Source of the DNA: REEP01 sp964517265
GTDB taxonomy: Bacteria; Pseudomonadota; Alphaproteobacteria; Rhodospirillales; Defluviicoccaceae
DNA: 64,000 bases
NCBI GenBank assembly: GCA_964517265.1
Contig: CAZFBS010000005.1
Span: 1-64,000, forward strand
Direction: 5' to 3'
Positions within the stretch are counted from its first letter, which is position 1. Each line of letters begins with the position of its first letter. The notes beneath the pieces were generated by a model that saw only the letters and a list, made by a program, of their open reading frames with translations, searched no databases and was not told the origin of the DNA. A program made the position numbers and the translations under genes. Positions 61,033-64,000 of this stretch are shown piece after piece.

Positions 61033-61448
61033 ACCGGCCGGTCTGGATGCTGAAAAAGTCGCCGCCGGTGCCTAAAAAAATCGCAATTTTCTGTTTGAAG
61101 TCGGGGGGTTGCCGCTTATATTCGACAGTGCGCTTCGCGGGGAGCTTGGCTAAGTGATCATGCCGGTGGCCGTGAAGCGATTTTGTTTCCTCGATGCGAA
61201 GCCGACAGCCGGTGCATCTTGGCATACCGGTGCTGGGGAGGACGCTACTTTGTTCAAGGTCATGGACGAGGATTGCGGAGTTCGCAAGGCGTACATGCTC
61301 CTACTCGGCAGGAAAAACCCTCACTCCAGTCTGACGATCGCCTGAGGCGGCCACAATCGCTTTGGGTTCGGCGCGGGCCGGGACATCGGCTCGGCGCGCC
61401 GATTTCCTATCTGATCGTCTGGGTTTCAAGGGGTAGGTGAGGGAATTG
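61033..61448 (+). promoter_or_regulatory. Promoter and long leader of the ornithine decarboxylase gene
   Basis: 416 bases before the gene. A promoter TTGAAG (61095-61100) N16 TATATT (61117-61122) would start a transcript near 61129 with a leader of about 320 nt. A GC-rich hairpin (GGCGCG...CGCGCC, about 61370-61402) lies near its end. Alphaproteobacterial speF genes have a known conserved leader element (speF leader); whether this one fits it could not be checked. A 63-codon open frame with GGGAG site (61154-61345, GTG start) lies inside it and may be a leader ORF. Confidence 0.45.
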
Positions 61449-62582
61449 ATGACCCCAAAAATTGCACGCTTTCTGGAGCAGGAGCGTCTGGAGACGCCTT
61501 GCCTCGTTGTCGATCTCGATGTCATCGGCGCCAACTACCGCGCATTGCGCGGGGCGTTGCCGCTGGCTGCGATTTACTATGCGGTCAAGGCCAATCCGGC
61601 GCGGCCGATCCTGGAGACACTGGTGGGCCTCGGCTCGTGCTTCGATGCCGCCAGCGCCTGGGAGGTCGACCAATGCCTTGCCGCCGGCGCGGCGCCGGAG
61701 CAGATTTCCTACGGCAACACGGTCAAGAAACGGCGGGATATCGCTGATGCCTTTGACCGAGGCGTCCGCCTCTACGCCTTCGACAGCCTGGCGGAGCTGG
61801 AGAAGCTGGCGGAGGAGGCTCCCGGCTCCAAGGTCTATTGTCGCATTCTCACGCTGAGCGAGGATGCGCAGTGGCCGCTGTCCCGCAAGTTCGGCTGCAG
61901 CCTGGAAATGGCACGGGACTTGATGTTGCGTGCGCTTGATCTTGGCCTCGATGCCTACGGGCTCTCCTTCCATGTCGGCTCGCAGCAAACGAATCCGCAA
62001 TGGTGGGACGTGGCCATCGGCCGCTGTGCGATGGTCTTTTCCGATCTTCGCGAGGCTGGCCTCGATCTGCGCATGCTCAACCTGGGCGGGGGCTTCCCGG
62101 CTCGCTATCGCGGCGATCAGTTGCCGCCGCTCGACGATTTCGCTGCAACAATCATGGCCAGCGTCAATCGCTGTTTCGGCAACCGCCGGCCCGACCTGAT
62201 CATCGAGCCTGGCCGCTCGATTGCTGCCGAAGCCGGCGTCATCCGCACTGAGGTTCTCGTCGTTGCCCGCAAGGATTACAATGACGAGTCGCGGTGGGTG
62301 TTTTTCGATGTCGGGAAGTTCGGTGGACTTGCCGAAACAATGGACGAGGCGATCAAGTATCCGATCGTCACACCCTACGATGGCGGCAGCGAAGGCCCGG
62401 TCCAGATAGCGGGGCCGACCTGCGATGGTGCCGATATTCTCTACGAGAAGGCTCCTTACACGTTGCCTCTGGCGTTGAAGAGCGGCGATAAGGTGGATCT
62501 TCTGAGCGCGGGCGCCTACACAAGCGTTTACGCCGCCGCGCGCTTCAATGGCTTTGCGCCGATGGCCGAGCACTACATCTGA
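61449..62582 (+). CDS. speC: Ornithine/lysine decarboxylase, PLP fold type III
   Basis: 377 residues. Makes putrescine (or cadaverine) for polyamine synthesis. The PLP lysine is Lys47 in YYAVKANP; HVGSQ and NLGGGFPARY are the phosphate-binding regions, EPGRSIAAEAG binds PLP, and the catalytic cysteine is in GPTCDGADIL. The alanine-racemase-like fold distinguishes it from E. coli SpeC; the symbol is by function only. The start is the ATG at 61449, six bases after GAGG; GTG 61437 is the alternative. Confidence 0.93.
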   Translation: MTPKIARFLEQERLETPCLVVDLDVIGANYRALRGALPLAAIYYAVKANPARPILETLVGLGSCFDAASAWEVDQCLAAGAAPEQISYGNTVKKRRDIADAFDRGVRLYAFDSLAELEKLAEEAPGSKVYCRILTLSEDAQWPLSRKFGCSLEMARDLMLRALDLGLDAYGLSFHVGSQQTNPQWWDVAIGRCAMVFSDLREAGLDLRMLNLGGGFPARYRGDQLPPLDDFAATIMASVNRCFGNRRPDLIIEPGRSIAAEAGVIRTEVLVVARKDYNDESRWVFFDVGKFGGLAETMDEAIKYPIVTPYDGGSEGPVQIAGPTCDGADILYEKAPYTLPLALKSGDKVDLLSAGAYTSVYAAARFNGFAPMAEHYI

Positions 62583-62673
62583 GCGGCAGCAATGCGGGTA
62601 CGGGGGCGGCGGTCGCAGGCCGAGCGCCACCCGACTCGCGGAACTGCTCCGACCGATGGCATCCGGAGTCCAG

Positions 62674-62728
62674 CGTCACGGTGCACCCCCTGTTTCTTTC
62701 GAATGTTTGTTTGCTGCGCACCGTGACG
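62674..62728. promoter_or_regulatory. 11-bp inverted repeat before the ABC-F gene
   Basis: CGTCACGGTGC (62674-62684) and GCACCGTGACG (62718-62728) are perfect complements with a 33-base spacer, ending 12 bases before the ABC-F start. No T-run follows the right arm. It may be a leader structure of the ABC-F gene or a terminator of the decarboxylase gene. Confidence 0.5.
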
Positions 62729-62739
62729 TTTGGTCCATA

Positions 62740-64000
62740 ATGGCTCCGACACCCCTGCTATTGCTGCAGAACATCGTTCTGACCTATGGCGGCACCCCGG
62801 TCCTGGAAGGGGCCGGGTTGTCGGTCATGCCCGGCGAACGCCTCGCGCTGGTCGGGCGCAACGGTTCCGGCAAATCGAGCCTGCTGAAGATTGCGGCAGG
62901 GCTTCTCGACATCGATGCCGGCAGCCGCTTTCTGCAGCCGGGCACGACGGTGCGGTATCTGCCGCAGGAGCCGGATGTCGCCGGTTTCTCGACCACCCTG
63001 GCATATGTCGAGGCAGGTCTCAGCCCCGGTGACGATCCGTACCGGGCACAGTATCTGCTGACACAATTGGGAATGGCGGGGGACGAGGATCCTGGTCGCC
63101 TGTCGGGCGGGGAGGTGCGGCGCGCCGCACTGGCGCGCGTGCTTGCTCCGGCGCCGGATATTCTGCTGCTGGATGAACCGACCAACCACCTGGATCTTCC
63201 CGCCATCACATGGCTGGAAAGCGAACTGGCGGCAACGGGATCGGCGCTCGTGCTGATCAGCCATGACCGGCGGTTCCTGGGTTCGCTGTCCCGTGCGACG
63301 GTCTGGCTCGACCGCGGGACCACGCGTCGAATCGAGCAGGGGTTCGCGGCGTTCGAGGCATGGCGCGACGAGGTTCTGGCAAAGGAGGAAGTCGAGGCGC
63401 ACAAGCTCAGCCGACAGATCGTGCGGGAGGAAGACTGGCTGCGCTACGGCGTCACCGCCCGCCGCAAACGCAACGTCCGCCGCTTGGCGGCCTTGCAGGC
63501 CCTGCGCCAGCGGCGCCGCGAGCGGGTCCACGCACCCGGGCGCATCAAAATGGCGGCCAGTGAGGGGGAGGCGTCCGGCAACCTAGTTCTTGCTGCCGAC
63601 AGCATCGGCAAGAGCTATGGCGGGACTCCGATCGTCCAGGCGTTCTCGACGCGGATCTTGCGCGGTGACCGTGTCGGCATTATCGGGCCCAACGGGGCCG
63701 GCAAGACGACGTTGCTGGGTCTGCTGACCCGCGCTTTGATGCCGGATACGGGCACCGTAACGCTTGGCACCGGACTGACGCTGGTCAGCCTTGACCAGCG
63801 GCGTGAAAGTCTGGACCCGAATCGCACCCTTGCCCAGACGCTGACGGGCGGTGACGGCGACACCGTGTTCGTCGGCGGCGCGGCCCGGCACGTGCACGGC
63901 TACATGAAGGACTTCTTGTTCACCCCGGCGCAGGCGCACACTCCCGTCGGGGTGTTGTCCGGCGGCGAGCGCGGTCGGCTGTTGCTGGCACGGGCTCTTG
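62740..64000 (+). CDS. uup: ABC-F family ATPase (Uup-like), runs off the window
   Basis: The first 420 residues of a soluble protein with two ABC domains; there are no membrane segments. Domain 1: Walker A GRNGSGKSS, signature LSGGEVRRAAL, Walker B ILLLDEPTNHLDLP. A helical linker (about 190-260, with many Arg/Lys) fits the ABC-F tether. Domain 2: Walker A GPNGAGKTT and signature VLSGGERGR at the window edge. ABC-F proteins bind the ribosome or rescue stalled translation; this one resembles Uup. The ATG is at 62740. The 3' end is beyond the window. Confidence 0.9.
   Translation, partial: MAPTPLLLLQNIVLTYGGTPVLEGAGLSVMPGERLALVGRNGSGKSSLLKIAAGLLDIDAGSRFLQPGTTVRYLPQEPDVAGFSTTLAYVEAGLSPGDDPYRAQYLLTQLGMAGDEDPGRLSGGEVRRAALARVLAPAPDILLLDEPTNHLDLPAITWLESELAATGSALVLISHDRRFLGSLSRATVWLDRGTTRRIEQGFAAFEAWRDEVLAKEEVEAHKLSRQIVREEDWLRYGVTARRKRNVRRLAALQALRQRRRERVHAPGRIKMAASEGEASGNLVLAADSIGKSYGGTPIVQAFSTRILRGDRVGIIGPNGAGKTTLLGLLTRALMPDTGTVTLGTGLTLVSLDQRRESLDPNRTLAQTLTGGDGDTVFVGGAARHVHGYMKDFLFTPAQAHTPVGVLSGGERGRLLLARAL

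Overview
The window is about 64 kb of GC-rich, densely packed chromosome, almost all housekeeping. Gene content and order point to an alphaproteobacterium, probably Rhodospirillales. The clues are rpsF-rpsR-DUF2232-rplI, dnaB-alr-mlaE-mlaF-radA-cvpA-purF, lptF/G/D-surA-pdxA-rsmA, an hdaA-like gene, a phasin and a thiS-thiG fusion. Phasin, a polyhydroxybutyrate-depolymerase-like esterase and glgC together suggest an organism that stores both PHA and glycogen. That lifestyle is known in Defluviicoccus-type bacteria, but the genus is a guess. No rRNA, CRISPR array, prophage or intact insertion sequence was seen. One tRNA gene (Gly, CCC anticodon) is present.

Layout. 0-6 kb: ndk, purN and purM (convergent with ndk), a DUF2066 protein, an Hda-like AAA protein, a TetR-type regulator and a phasin with a clear promoter and terminator. 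6-10 kb: a CsaA-like tRNA-binding protein, an EnvZ-like kinase with no adjacent regulator, OsmC, tRNA-Gly and two small unknown genes. 9.8-18.6 kb: the LPS-export and outer-membrane operon lptF-lptG-lptD-surA with pdxA and rsmA, then an EamA exporter. 18.6-25 kb (minus strand): fabD-fabG-acpP-fabF-mltG-yicC-gmk, with a recent 241-bp tandem duplication of the mltG 3' end. 25-36.7 kb: ribosomal proteins, dnaB behind a row of DnaA-box-like 9-mers, alr, mlaE-mlaF, radA, cvpA, purF and a short-chain dehydrogenase.

36.7-45.5 kb: a DUF2383-type helical protein, a lipid kinase, a tandem universal stress protein, the PHB-depolymerase-like esterase, an S-adenosylhomocysteine hydrolase of the short archaeal/Thermotoga-like type, and a peptide-type ABC transporter (binding protein and two permeases) with no ATPase gene beside it. 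45.7-51.3 kb is the most distinctive accessory stretch: a ferric-reductase-like flavocytochrome, two exported EF-hand proteins (one ending in about twelve 8-residue Gly-Met-Pro repeats) and a divergent OmpR/RstA-type two-component system. An RstA-box-like dyad lies upstream of the repeat-tailed EF-hand gene, and a MITE-like palindromic element supplies the stop codon of the sensor kinase. 51.5-64 kb: a methyltransferase, a lipoprotein, glgC, a second ferric-reductase-like protein, an acyl-CoA synthetase, another dehydrogenase, a GST, the thiS-thiG fusion, ornithine-decarboxylase-like speC behind a leader of about 320 nt, and an ABC-F ATPase that runs off the end.

Points most worth checking are the EF-hand/two-component/reductase locus and its putative operators, the apparent ATC start of purM, the mltG duplication, the AhcY type, the speC leader and the buried Gly-Gly of ThiS in the fusion. 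All family assignments come from reading motifs and gene order; no database search was run.
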